Part shown: positions 8,362-17,299 of the stretch, one piece after another
How positions within the stretch are numbered: position 1 is the first letter of the stretch
Layout of the letters: each line of letters opens with the position of its first letter
Assembly: GCA_017114885.1 (NCBI GenBank)
Contig: WNLJ01000007.1
Coordinates: forward strand, 1 to 38,498
DNA from: Neisseriaceae bacterium PsAf
GTDB taxonomy: Bacteria > Pseudomonadota > Gammaproteobacteria > Burkholderiales > Neisseriaceae
Direction: 5' to 3'
DNA: 38,498 nucleotides
Notes under the pieces: generated by a model
The model's database searches: none
What the model saw: the letters and a program-made list of their open reading frames with translations, nothing else
What the model was told of the DNA's origin: nothing
Made by a program: the position numbers and the translations under genes

Positions 8362-9783
8362 CTATGATAGAGTATTTAATTTTTCACATGCCTGTTGATA
8401 CTCCAAGTCACATGCCTTTTTCAACCAAAATTTAGTTCTATCTATTTCTAAATCTTGATACAACAAAGCCAGAGCATATAAAGCTTCTACATTATTTTGC
8501 TCAGCCGCTTTTTCATACCACTCTCTAGCTTTATTTAAGTCTTTTTTAACGCCTAAACCTTTTTCATATAAATAGCCCAAATTATACTGGGCCGTTGAAT
8601 AATCTTGGTTAGCAGCCTTTTCATACCATTCCTTCGCTTGACTTAAATCTAACGCGCCACCTAAACCTTTTTGATAAAGAAAAGCCAAATCATTTTGTGC
8701 TGCTGCTTTTCCATCAAGCGCTGCTTGTTCATACCATTTTCTTGCTTCTTTAAAATCTGGCGCTGAAACAGCCCCAAAATAATACATATCCCCTAAACTA
8801 TAAGCAGCATCCGATTCTCCATGACTCGCTGCTAATTTATACCATAGATAGGCTAAATCTAAATCTTGCTCCACTCCATATCCATGCTCATATAAAAATC
8901 CAATATTATACTGTGCAGGAGCGTAGTCTTGGTTGCTGGCCAATTCATAGTACTGCGCTGCTTTTTCATCGTCTTGAATGACGCCTAAACCTTTTTGATA
9001 AATATAACCCAATGTATTTTGGGCAGGAGCATAACCTTGTTTCGCAGCTTTTTTAAGCCATTTACGTGCTAATTCATAATCTTGACCTACACCCAGTCCT
9101 TCTAAATAATAATACCCTAAATCATTTTGTGCAGGGGCATAATCTTGTCTTGCTGCTCTTTCATACCAATAAGATGCCTTTTTATAATCAGGTGTAACAC
9201 CATAACCATTCTCATAAATAATTGCCATATTATAATTAGCAATATCCAATTTCCGATAAGCAGCTTGCTCAATCAAACTCTTAGCTTTGATATCATCTTG
9301 TGGCACCCCAAACCCATTTTGATACAAAATACCTAAATTATTTTGTCCTAACGGATTGCCCTGTTTAGCAGCCAATGAATACCAATGTTTTGCTTGTGAG
9401 TAGTCTTGTTCAATGCCTAAACCCTCTTCATAAAGATTACCTAAATATACCTGAGCCACTGGTATACCAGAATATGCTAATTTCTTATAATACTTTAATG
9501 CTTTGGAGTAATCTTTTGGTCCACCTAACCCTTTTTGATACAATAAACCAAGGCTAAACATTGCTGACTCATTCTGATTTTCAGCTGCTTTTTCATACCA
9601 TTTTTTAGCTTTAGAATAATTTTGAGAAAGAATAAATCCGTCTTCATAATAACTGCCAATTTTATTTTGAACCCAAGAAGAGTAATTGAGACCCAAAACA
9701 ATCGTCAATATTAACAATAAAAAGACGGCCAAAAAAAACGCAAACGTGATTTTCAATAAAGACCGAATATTATAAACATTCAT
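8362..9783 (-). CDS. Membrane-anchored Sel1-repeat (SLR) protein
   Basis: A 473-residue protein with one N-terminal membrane segment (about residues 11-33) and then about eleven 36-residue Sel1-like repeats plus a partial one. Each has the A-x-(W/Y)-Y-E-x-A pattern and the Y-x-x-G-x-G-V-x-x-D turn (for example AQNDLGYYYLEGLGVGQDY). SLR solenoids are protein-protein scaffolds; the domain is probably periplasmic, but the orientation is not certain. The last, shortened repeat ends KKACDLEYQQACEKL, a C-x7-C pair like those of the secreted family at 32284-35436. No enzyme domain is present. Repeats of similar DNA make this gene prone to unequal recombination. The start is the ATG at 9783, with only a weak SD. 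Confidence 0.85.
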   Translation of the reverse strand: MNVYNIRSLLKITFAFFLAVFLLLILTIVLGLNYSSWVQNKIGSYYEDGFILSQNYSKAKKWYEKAAENQNESAMFSLGLLYQKGLGGPKDYSKALKYYKKLAYSGIPVAQVYLGNLYEEGLGIEQDYSQAKHWYSLAAKQGNPLGQNNLGILYQNGFGVPQDDIKAKSLIEQAAYRKLDIANYNMAIIYENGYGVTPDYKKASYWYERAARQDYAPAQNDLGYYYLEGLGVGQDYELARKWLKKAAKQGYAPAQNTLGYIYQKGLGVIQDDEKAAQYYELASNQDYAPAQYNIGFLYEHGYGVEQDLDLAYLWYKLAASHGESDAAYSLGDMYYFGAVSAPDFKEARKWYEQAALDGKAAAQNDLAFLYQKGLGGALDLSQAKEWYEKAANQDYSTAQYNLGYLYEKGLGVKKDLNKAREWYEKAAEQNNVEALYALALLYQDLEIDRTKFWLKKACDLEYQQACEKLNTLS

Positions 9784-9843
9784 ATGTGATTAAAACTCTT
9801 CATTTTATTATTGAATAACTTTTTAGCACAAAAATGTATCTTA

Positions 9844-10239
9844 TTACAATGTAGGAGATAAGTTAGGCGCATATTCTTGTTTCATCTGTTGTTCTAGCTG
9901 ATAATTTTCTTGAGCTAATTGCAATAACTGTTGCTCTAATTGCCAATATTGCTCTGTTTCTGGATTGGTTGTTAATAGTTGAAAAACAGTTTGATAATAT
10001 TTAATCTTTCTATTTTGTAACCATTTAAGATCATTATCTTTAATACTTAATGTTTGTAATTGAACGATGATATCAGAAATAATTTTAATCGATTCCTCTT
10101 TGTTTTTGTGTGGAAGTACACCAACTGTCATCTCATCTGCTTGATTGATAACCTGCTGCAATTCAGCCCATTCATCTGTCGATATTTTTTGAGAACAAGC
10201 AGATAAAAATATCACTATTATGAGTAAAAATTTTTTCAT
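9844..10239 (-). CDS. Small hypothetical lipoprotein
   Basis: A 131-residue protein with a short signal peptide and the lipobox LSAC (C15). The mature part is helical and Gln-rich, with a probable coiled coil at about residues 95-120 (WQLEQQLLQLAQENYQLEQQ). I recognise no family. It sits 60 bp upstream of the Sel1-repeat gene on the same strand and could share a transcript with it. The start ATG is followed by the typical MKKFLLI; the SD is poor (AAGAAAA). Confidence 0.65.
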   Translation of the reverse strand: MKKFLLIIVIFLSACSQKISTDEWAELQQVINQADEMTVGVLPHKNKEESIKIISDIIVQLQTLSIKDNDLKWLQNRKIKYYQTVFQLLTTNPETEQYWQLEQQLLQLAQENYQLEQQMKQEYAPNLSPTL

Positions 10240-10384
10240 TTTTTCTTAAACTACCTCTAGAAATCTTAAAATAAAAGCGTTTTTTTAAACACTCTTACAT
10301 TAAAAGAGAAGGCTATTGTAACTTGCCAAACCTAAATATTAAACATAAGACTTTAAAATTTAGTTTATTTTAGGAGGTGATAAC

Positions 10385-10420
10385 AAAATACACCTAGAAG
10401 TAGTATACTAGGTGTATTTT
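10385..10420. terminator. Hairpin terminator of hemO, bidirectional shape
   Basis: A 13-bp perfect stem (10385-10397 with 10408-10420; AAAATACACCTAG / CTAGGTGTATTTT) and a 10-nt loop, 27 bp beyond the hemO stop. Read leftward, the stem is closed by a T-run, a normal rho-independent terminator. Confidence 0.85.
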
Positions 10421-10446
10421 GAAAAATTTATTCTTAAAAAGATAAT

Positions 10447-11037
10447 TTATTTGGTCTCAAAAACTTGTTTGGCCAACTGAGCATAATATTCAAATGCTTT
10501 TTTGGCTCCTTGTACAACTTGTTGATACGTTTCTTCATCTTCAGTTACTGTATTAAAAACTTTAGAGAACTCTCTCCAATGCTTGCCTCTACCGTCTGGA
10601 TGAGGTGCTAAATGTCTGGCACCATAATTTTCATTCATTCCAATATTTTTTGCATCTTTTAACAAAAAAGCTGCACCTAAATTAGAACCTTCTGCACAAT
10701 ACAACCAACCAATAGCCTCTACTCTTTCTGGTTTAGGTAAGTTATCAGACTCAAAACTAGAGACACCTAAATCTTGCATGTCTTGTTTGACTTTTTCATA
10801 ACGAGCCAAATCTTTTAAATCAGGTATTTTAGAATTCAATTCCGAATCAAGATAAATATCATTAACAATTTTATGAAAAATTTCTTGTAATTGTAAAAAC
10901 TTTCCATAATTATATTCATTCAAAAAAGGTTCTAAACTATTAATTAAATTATCAACCTTTTCATGTTCCGACCTAGTCTCTCTTTTCAAAACTTCTACTA
11001 AGGGACTTGTCTCAGAGACATTGTCATACTCAAACAT
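10447..11037 (-). CDS. hemO: Haem oxygenase, HemO/PigA type
   Basis: A 196-residue enzyme that cleaves haem to biliverdin, CO and iron, allowing use of host haem iron. It closely resembles Neisseria HemO: proximal ligand H25 in RSEHEKVDN, the distal-helix block GWLYCAEGSNLGAAFL and the GARHLAPHPDGRGKHW block. The frame is open further upstream to 11130 with a hydrophobic stretch, but I choose ATG 11037 because GGAGA lies 7 nt upstream and the length then fits the family (about 209). A weak Fur-like site overlaps the leader (11052-11070). A strong hairpin terminator follows. No haem receptor gene is adjacent. Confidence 0.93.
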   Translation of the reverse strand: MFEYDNVSETSPLVEVLKRETRSEHEKVDNLINSLEPFLNEYNYGKFLQLQEIFHKIVNDIYLDSELNSKIPDLKDLARYEKVKQDMQDLGVSSFESDNLPKPERVEAIGWLYCAEGSNLGAAFLLKDAKNIGMNENYGARHLAPHPDGRGKHWREFSKVFNTVTEDEETYQQVVQGAKKAFEYYAQLAKQVFETK

Positions 11038-11051
11038 TATAATTCTCCATT

Positions 11052-11070
11052 GCTTACCATTATCAATAAA
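11052..11070 (-). promoter_or_regulatory. Candidate Fur box upstream of hemO
   Basis: On the minus strand the sequence TTTATTGATAATGGTAAGC matches the classic 19-bp Fur consensus at about 12 of 19 positions, 15 bp upstream of the hemO start. Iron control of haem oxygenases is usual in pathogens. In DNA this AT-rich such a match can arise by chance, so it is only a lead. Confidence 0.27.
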
Positions 11071-11223
11071 GATTATTATAACTACTATTCCCAACATTAG
11101 CAATAAACATTTTTCTATAAAAATATTCATGTAGTCTAATATTGAATATCATTAAATCAACCCCAGATAAACGCAAATTATTTGTTAAAATAGTTTGTTC
11201 AATTCTTCAAAAAATAGGATATT

Positions 11224-11265
11224 ATGTTCGACGATATATATGAAAATTATTCAAGCACCCAATAG
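11224..11265 (+). other. Possible upstream mini-ORF overlapping the uvrB start
   Basis: ATG at 11224, preceded by AGGAT, opens a 13-codon frame ([13 protein letters not shown], stop TAG) that runs over the uvrB start at 11240 in another frame. The uvrB ATG itself has no good SD, so translation could be coupled to this short frame. It may equally be chance. Confidence 0.3.
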
Positions 11266-13249
11266 TCCTTTCAAACTACACCAAGAATTTGCCCCTTCTG
11301 GTGATCAGCCAACTGCGATGCAGGAATTAATGTCTGGTCTCGATGATGGCCTTCCATCTCAAACCTTGCTCGGTGTAACTGGTTCAGGGAAAACCTATAC
11401 TATGGCGAATGTGATTGCAAGAACGGGTCGTCCTGCTATTATTTTGGCTCATAATAAAACATTAGCCGCTCAGTTATATTCCGAAATGAGAGAATTCTTT
11501 CCCGAAAATGCAGTGGAATATTTTGTTTCTTATTATGATTATTATCAACCCGAAGCATATGTACCCTCGCGAGATTTATTTATTGAAAAAGATTCAATGA
11601 TCAATGAACACATCGAACAAATGCGCTTATCTGCTACTAAAAATTTAATCCAAAGAAATGATGTCATTATCGTGGCAACTGTATCAGCTATTTACGGTAT
11701 TGGTGATCCTCAAGAATACTCACAAATGATGTTGTTTTTAAAAGATAATCTCAAAATTTCTCAAAAAGAAATTATTTCACAACTCATTACCATGCAATAT
11801 GAACGTGGAGATATGGATTTTAAACGTGGAAGTTTTAGAGTACGAGGAGATATTATTGATATTCACCCTGCAGAAAACTCTGAAACAGCAGTACGTGTTT
11901 TTATGTTTGATGACGAAATAGAAAAAATGGAAACTTTTGATCCTTTAACAGGAACAATCAAACAAAGAATCGGTCGTTACTCAATTTTCCCATCTAGCCA
12001 TTATGTCACTCCTAGAAACACTATTTTAAGAGCATGTGAAAGTATCAAATCTGAATTAAAAGACAGAATCGATTTTTTTAATCAAGAACATAAAATTGTT
12101 GAAGCACAAAGAATTGAGCAAAGAACCAAATTCGATCTGGAAATGCTTTATGAAATGGGCTTTTGTAAAGGTATTGAGAATTACTCTCGTCATTTAACTG
12201 GTAAACAAGAAGGCGAACCTCCCCCTACTCTGCTTAACTATTTACACCCAGATACCATTATGTTCATTGATGAAAGTCATGTGACAATCCCACAAATTGG
12301 TGGCATGTACAAAGGCGATGCCGCACGCAAACAAAACTTAGTTGATTATGGTTTTAGGCTACCTTCCGCACGAGATAATCGTCCTTTAAAATTTGACGAG
12401 TTTGAAAAATTAATGCCTCAAACTATATTTGTATCTGCAACTCCTTCTACATATGAAGAAGAACATGCTAGCCAAATCGTCGAACAAGTGGTAAGACCTA
12501 CTGGCTTGATTGACCCAGAAATTATTATCCGCCCCGTGGATTCTCAAGTAGACGATTTACTAAGTGAAATTAACCAAAGAGTACAAAAAAATGAACGGGT
12601 ATTGGTCACTACCCTAACTAAAAGAATGGCAGAACAAATTACAGATTACTATAGTGAATTAGGAGTGAAAGTTCGATATCTGCACAGTGATATTGATACT
12701 ATAGAACGAGTTGAAATTATCCGAAGCCTTAGACTGGGAGAAATCGACGTGTTAGTTGGTATCAATCTTTTAAGAGAAGGTTTGGATATTCCTGAAGTCT
12801 CTTTAGTTGCTATCTTAGATGCTGATAAAGAAGGTTTTTTAAGAAGTCATAGAAGCTTGATTCAAACCATTGGTCGTGCCGCAAGAAATGAACATGGTGT
12901 GGCTATTTTATATGCAGATAAGATGACTGATTCAATAAAAGCAGCCGTTAATGAAACCAATAGACGTCGCCAAAAACAAATTGAATATAACCAAGCAAAT
13001 GGCATCACTCCTCAACAAATTAGAAAGGAAATCAAAGATATTATCGATGGTGTTTATTATCATAATGATAAGAAAACCAAAAATAAAAAAATCGCTCACT
13101 TTCATTCAGAGGCAGATGCAGTTAAGGAAATTGAAAGACTTGAAAAAGAAATGTTGGCTAAAGCTAAAGACCTACAATTTGAAGAAGCTGCATTAATTAG
13201 AGATCAAATGAATGCCATTAAAGAAAATTTATTTTTTATGGTGAAATAA
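11240..13249 (+). CDS. uvrB: Excinuclease ABC subunit B
   Basis: A 669-residue subunit of the UvrABC nucleotide excision repair complex, which verifies damage and recruits UvrC. Visible elements are Walker [11 protein letters not shown], the beta-hairpin region [19 protein letters not shown], helicase motifs [12 protein letters not shown] and QTIGRAARN, and the C-terminal UVR domain ([13 protein letters not shown]). It matches Neisseria UvrB nearly throughout. The frame extends back to a TTG at 11195, but the family N-terminus (M[14 protein letters not shown]) puts the start at ATG 11240. greB follows after 3 bp, an operon pair. Confidence 0.96.
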   Translation: MKIIQAPNSPFKLHQEFAPSGDQPTAMQELMSGLDDGLPSQTLLGVTGSGKTYTMANVIARTGRPAIILAHNKTLAAQLYSEMREFFPENAVEYFVSYYDYYQPEAYVPSRDLFIEKDSMINEHIEQMRLSATKNLIQRNDVIIVATVSAIYGIGDPQEYSQMMLFLKDNLKISQKEIISQLITMQYERGDMDFKRGSFRVRGDIIDIHPAENSETAVRVFMFDDEIEKMETFDPLTGTIKQRIGRYSIFPSSHYVTPRNTILRACESIKSELKDRIDFFNQEHKIVEAQRIEQRTKFDLEMLYEMGFCKGIENYSRHLTGKQEGEPPPTLLNYLHPDTIMFIDESHVTIPQIGGMYKGDAARKQNLVDYGFRLPSARDNRPLKFDEFEKLMPQTIFVSATPSTYEEEHASQIVEQVVRPTGLIDPEIIIRPVDSQVDDLLSEINQRVQKNERVLVTTLTKRMAEQITDYYSELGVKVRYLHSDIDTIERVEIIRSLRLGEIDVLVGINLLREGLDIPEVSLVAILDADKEGFLRSHRSLIQTIGRAARNEHGVAILYADKMTDSIKAAVNETNRRRQKQIEYNQANGITPQQIRKEIKDIIDGVYYHNDKKTKNKKIAHFHSEADAVKEIERLEKEMLAKAKDLQFEEAALIRDQMNAIKENLFFMVK

Positions 13250-13252
13250 AAT

Positions 13253-13750
13253 ATGAATCATTCACAATCAAATAAAAATTATTTAACACCTACTGGGTGG
13301 GATCGTTTAAAAAATGAATTATATCAACTTGTTCATCATGAGCGACCTAAAATAGTTGAGATTGTTAACTGGGCAGCCAGTAATGGCGATAGAAGCGAAA
13401 ATGGTGATTATTTATATGGGAAAAGACGTTTACGCGAAATTGATAGACGAATCAGATATCTGACTAAAAAACTAGAAACAGCTGAGGTCATCGATCCAGA
13501 ATTAAGAGAAAAAACAGAACAAGTATTTTTTAGCGCTACTGTCACCATAAGACGAGAAGATGATAGCGTTCAAACCATTGCCATTGTGGGAACAGATGAA
13601 ATTGACTTACATCAAGGGAAAATATCTTGGGTTTCTCCATTAGCAAGAGCACTAATTGGTAATTTTTTGGGCGATGAAGTCAAACTGATTACCCCAGAGA
13701 AAGAAGAATACATCCTCATCGAAAACGTTCAATATATTAAAATAGAATAA
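13253..13750 (+). CDS. greB: Transcription elongation factor GreB
   Basis: A 165-residue Gre factor that stimulates transcript cleavage by stalled RNA polymerase. The N-terminal coiled coil holds the acidic tip NGDRSENGDYLYGKRRLREIDRR; the Y-GKRRLR-EIDRR form is typical of GreB rather than GreA. The C-terminal FKBP-like domain includes SPLARALIGNFLGDEV. It begins 3 bp after the uvrB stop and ends just before a strong hairpin, so uvrB-greB is one transcript. Confidence 0.93.
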   Translation: MNHSQSNKNYLTPTGWDRLKNELYQLVHHERPKIVEIVNWAASNGDRSENGDYLYGKRRLREIDRRIRYLTKKLETAEVIDPELREKTEQVFFSATVTIRREDDSVQTIAIVGTDEIDLHQGKISWVSPLARALIGNFLGDEVKLITPEKEEYILIENVQYIKIE

Positions 13751-13779
13751 AAAAGAGCGTCATGATGTGACGCTCTTTT
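13751..13779. terminator. Bidirectional terminator between greB and bamD
   Basis: A 12-bp perfect stem (13751-13762 with 13768-13779; core AAGAGCGTCA / TGACGCTCTT), loop TGATG, flanked by A and T runs. It sits between convergent genes and can serve both. Confidence 0.92.
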
Positions 13780-13800
13780 ATAAAATAAATAAGACCTTTT

Positions 13801-14682
13801 TTATAATTGATCTTGTACCTGATCTTCTTGATTTTCTATTTTAAACATGTCAGTAGCTCTACTGAATGTGTCTTTCGTTGTTTGCCATGGCGTTTTTGAA
13901 CTTCTATCAAACCATTCACCTCTTGTTAAGAAAGCACTTTGAGGATAGTTCAATTCTAACAAACGACGAGAGTCGGAAGCCAAATTCTCTTGATCTAATC
14001 TTTGATAAGCAGACATCATAATGGCCAAAGCTTCCTCTACATGAGAAGTATTTTTATAATCATTCAAGACATTTTGAGCACGATTAGCAGCTGCTACAAA
14101 AGCACCCATTTTATAATAATATCTCGCAACCGCAATCTCATGACCACCCATTGCTTCCACCAAATCATGCATTCTTTGAGTCGTATCAGGAACATATTGA
14201 CTCTCAGGGAAACGAGTAACTAACTCTTCAAAAGCTTCGTATGATTTTTTAGCTGCTCTAGGATCTCTTTCCGCCCAATCTTGATCCGATAAACGGTCTA
14301 AAAATGATTCATTTTTTTGATCAAATTCAACCAAGCCTTTTAAATACAAAACATAATCCATACGCGGGTGCTTAGGATATAATTTTTGAAACTCATCAAT
14401 GGTTGCTAGTGCTTGTTCTTTTTCTTCATATCTATAATAAGCATAAGCCTTATCCAGCATTGCTTGTTCCGCAAATCTTCCATAAGGATAGCGCCCAATC
14501 AAAATATCATATAGTTTAATCGCTCTAACATAATTTTTACTAGTTAACTCATCATTGGCTTCCGTGTATAATTGCTCTACAGACCAACCACTAGTTAGTT
14601 GAACATCTTTATCAACTTTCTCTGTGCTGGCACAAGAAGCCAATAAAGCTGTTAAAACAATACTTAAAAGTACTTTTTTCAT
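13801..14682 (-). CDS. bamD: Outer membrane assembly lipoprotein BamD (ComL)
   Basis: A 293-residue lipoprotein of the BAM complex, which inserts beta-barrel proteins into the outer membrane. Signal peptide MKKVLLSIVLTALLASC with lipidated C17, then TPR helices: WSVEQLYTEANDELTSKNY, AIKLYDILIGRYPYGRF, YLKGLVEFDQKNESFLDR, then RDPRAAKKSYEAFEELVTRFPES. This follows Neisseria ComL closely. The longer frame from 14718 is rejected because the signal peptide starts at 14682. The start ATG shares two bases with the rluD start on the other strand. Confidence 0.95.
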   Translation of the reverse strand: MKKVLLSIVLTALLASCASTEKVDKDVQLTSGWSVEQLYTEANDELTSKNYVRAIKLYDILIGRYPYGRFAEQAMLDKAYAYYRYEEKEQALATIDEFQKLYPKHPRMDYVLYLKGLVEFDQKNESFLDRLSDQDWAERDPRAAKKSYEAFEELVTRFPESQYVPDTTQRMHDLVEAMGGHEIAVARYYYKMGAFVAAANRAQNVLNDYKNTSHVEEALAIMMSAYQRLDQENLASDSRRLLELNYPQSAFLTRGEWFDRSSKTPWQTTKDTFSRATDMFKIENQEDQVQDQL

Positions 14683-15763
14683 GAATAAATTACCTTCCCA
14701 AAATATATTGGATGACAATGAAATCGATGACGATTCATTGAATTATACAAATGTTCTTAATTTAACCATTCCCAATCAATTTGCTGGAGAACGGCTAGAC
14801 GCAACTCTTGCTAAACTACTCCCTCAATACTCCCGATCCAGACTGACCTCCTGGATAAAAAAAGGAGCAGTTATGGTCAATAATTCCCCAAGTATATCAA
14901 AACATAAACTAATAGGGGGAGAAAAAATTGAAATTTTTTGCGAAGAAGATCAAGAAATATCTTCCTTTAAAGCAGAACCAGTTGATTTCAATATAATTTT
15001 TGAAGATGAGGACATTATTATTATTGACAAACCCGCTAATTTAGTTGTCCATCCTGCTGCTGGAAATTGGTCTGGAACCCTATTAAATGGCCTTTTGCAC
15101 CACGAGCCTAAACTGGCTCAAGTTCCAAGAGCTGGCATCGTGCATCGACTAGACAAAGATACAACAGGACTTATGGTAGTGGCAAAAAATATTATTGCCC
15201 AAACTGATTTGGTCAAACAACTTCAAGCCAGACAAGTTAAGCGAATTTATCGAGCCATTGTGAATGGCATTGTGCCTTATGATGGAAAAATAGAAACACT
15301 GATAGGTAGGCATCCCCATCAAAGAACAAAAATGGCTGTTGTCCCATTTGGTGGTAAAGAAGCAATCACCCATGTCAAGGTTCTGGAAAGATTTGAACAT
15401 CATTCTTATATTGAATGTTCTTTAGAAACAGGCCGTACCCATCAAATTAGAGTACATATGAAAGGAGCCAAACATCCTTTAGTGGGAGACCCTACTTACG
15501 GCGATATTCGACTTCCTGCAAGCGCACCTATCAAAGAACAAATTTCAAGTTTAAATCGTCAAGCATTACATGCTTATCGATTAAGTTTTATCCACCCCCG
15601 TACCAAAAAAAATATAGCTTTTAAAACAAAATTACCTGATGATATGCAACAATTATTAACCTTATTACGAATAGATTATGAAACAGATTTTTTATGTGAT
15701 GAGGATAATGAAGATTATGATGATGAAGATAGTGTCGAGGTGTTTTATGTCACAGATGATTAA
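14681..15763 (+). CDS. rluD: 23S rRNA pseudouridine synthase RluD
   Basis: A 360-residue pseudouridine synthase for helix 69 of 23S rRNA (positions 1911, 1915 and 1917 in E. coli). It has an acidic N-terminal extension, then the S4 RNA-binding domain (ERLDATLAKLLPQYSRSRL) and the catalytic block GIVHRLDKDTTGLMVVAK with D158, then ETGRTHQIRVHM. The C-terminus is strongly acidic (DNEDYDDEDSVEVFYV), as in Neisseria RluD. I choose ATG 14681 because the next in-frame Met is inside the S4 domain and relatives have a similar extension. No convincing SD is present; its 5' leader would lie inside bamD. Confidence 0.93.
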   Translation: MNKLPSQNILDDNEIDDDSLNYTNVLNLTIPNQFAGERLDATLAKLLPQYSRSRLTSWIKKGAVMVNNSPSISKHKLIGGEKIEIFCEEDQEISSFKAEPVDFNIIFEDEDIIIIDKPANLVVHPAAGNWSGTLLNGLLHHEPKLAQVPRAGIVHRLDKDTTGLMVVAKNIIAQTDLVKQLQARQVKRIYRAIVNGIVPYDGKIETLIGRHPHQRTKMAVVPFGGKEAITHVKVLERFEHHSYIECSLETGRTHQIRVHMKGAKHPLVGDPTYGDIRLPASAPIKEQISSLNRQALHAYRLSFIHPRTKKNIAFKTKLPDDMQQLLTLLRIDYETDFLCDEDNEDYDDEDSVEVFYVTDD

Positions 15764-15874
15764 ATCAGGTCATTTTGTGGTAAAAATATAACGTTATCAT
15801 GAAAACTCAATCTACAATAAAGATTTAATCTAGTGTAGAATCTGTAAAATTTTATTTTATTTAAAGGTTAAAAA

Positions 15875-17287
15875 ATGAAATACATAAGTACCAGAGGACA
15901 AGAAGCCAAAAAAAGTTTTAGTGAAGTTCTATTGATGGGGCTCTCCTCTGATGGTGGCTTAATGATGCCCGAATCATATCCACATATTGATTCAAACTCA
16001 CTCAATCATTTTCGCTCCTTATCTTACCCTGAACTTGCCTTTGCAATTATGCAACAATATATATCGGACATCCCTGCTGATGATTTAAAATCCATCATCA
16101 ACAATACTTACACCAAAGAAAATTTCCAAACTGAAGAAATTACCCCTGTTAGAAAATTAAGCAATGGTTTATATATTTTAGGCTTATCTAATGGACCAAC
16201 TCTGGCTTTCAAAGATATTGCCATGCAATTTTTAGGAAATGCCTTCGAGTATGTGTTAGACCGACAAAATACCGTATTGAATATACTAGGCGCCACAAGT
16301 GGCGATACTGGTAGTGCTGCTGAATACGCCATAAAAGGTAAAAATAATGTCAATGTATTTATGCTCTCACCTCACGGAAAAATGAGCGATTTTCAGAGAG
16401 CTCAGATGTATTCTTTACTGGATGAAAATATTCATAATATTGCCATTGAAGGCCTTTTTGATGATTGTCAGGACATTGTTAAAAACATTCAAAATGATTT
16501 AGATTTTAAACAGAAATATCATATTGGTACTGTCAATTCTATCAACTGGGGAAGAATTCTTGCTCAAATCGTTTACTACTTTAAAGCTTATTTTGAAGTA
16601 ACTAATAATAATCAAGAATATGTTTCTTTTTGTGTTCCATCTGGAAACTTTGGTGATATTTGCGCTGGGCATATTGCAAAATCAATGGGGCTACCTATTG
16701 AAAAATTAATTGTGGCTACCAATGAAAATAATGTATTAGAAGAATTTTTTACGACTGGCATTTATCAACCAAGAAAACCAGATCAAGTGTATATCACTTC
16801 CAGTCCATCTATGGACATTGCTAAGGCTTCCAACTTAGAACGTTTTATTTTTGATTTGATTGGTAGAGATGGAAAAAAACTAAACCAATCATGGCAACAA
16901 TTAGAAACATCAGGTCAAATCGATTTAAGTCATTTACTTGATGACATTAAAAATAAATTTGGCTTTTATGCTGGTTCAAGTACTCACCAAAATCGTTTGG
17001 ATACCATACGTGAGACTTACAAATCCGAACAAGATTTAGTTGACCCTCACACTGCTGACGGGATTTATGTTGCCAAAAAATTCCCCAATACTGAGCATCT
17101 AATTTGCTTAGAAACAGCTTTACCCATCAAGTTTGAAGCAACAATCAAAGAAGCACTTGGCAATGACTTTCTTGTTTCTCGGCCTGATGTTTGGAACAAA
17201 GTAGAAGAAAAACCTCAAAAGATTGAAATACTTGCTAACGACAGTAATGAAGTCAAAAAATTTATTCAATCTCAAGTTCAATATTAA
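15875..17287 (+). CDS. thrC: Threonine synthase (long form)
   Basis: A 470-residue PLP enzyme converting O-phosphohomoserine to threonine. The PLP lysine is K113 in GPTLAFKDIAMQF; the phosphate-binding loop is ATSGDTGSAAEYA; SGNFGDICAG and SVNSINWGRI-like blocks are present. This is the long type found in Neisseria and Pseudomonas. The start ATG has AAAGG upstream. The antiporter gene follows after 12 bp, with its SD in the gap, so the two are probably co-transcribed although they are functionally unrelated. Confidence 0.95.
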   Translation: MKYISTRGQEAKKSFSEVLLMGLSSDGGLMMPESYPHIDSNSLNHFRSLSYPELAFAIMQQYISDIPADDLKSIINNTYTKENFQTEEITPVRKLSNGLYILGLSNGPTLAFKDIAMQFLGNAFEYVLDRQNTVLNILGATSGDTGSAAEYAIKGKNNVNVFMLSPHGKMSDFQRAQMYSLLDENIHNIAIEGLFDDCQDIVKNIQNDLDFKQKYHIGTVNSINWGRILAQIVYYFKAYFEVTNNNQEYVSFCVPSGNFGDICAGHIAKSMGLPIEKLIVATNENNVLEEFFTTGIYQPRKPDQVYITSSPSMDIAKASNLERFIFDLIGRDGKKLNQSWQQLETSGQIDLSHLLDDIKNKFGFYAGSSTHQNRLDTIRETYKSEQDLVDPHTADGIYVAKKFPNTEHLICLETALPIKFEATIKEALGNDFLVSRPDVWNKVEEKPQKIEILANDSNEVKKFIQSQVQY

Positions 17288-17299
17288 GGAAATTATTTC

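Noticed and set aside
8362-9783. Possible tandem-repeat or CRISPR-like array
   Set aside because: The roughly 108-bp periodicity is the Sel1 protein repeat (36 residues); the DNA units are diverged and fully coding.
11038-11130. Longer hemO with an N-terminal membrane helix
   Set aside because: No SD at 11130; ATG 11037 has GGAGA at ideal spacing and gives the family length. Reported only as a low-interest finding.
15149-15403. Antisense reading frames inside rluD, uvrB, thrC, the efflux pump gene and others
   Set aside because: They lie opposite strong conserved genes, have biased composition from the other strand and no SD or recognisable domain.
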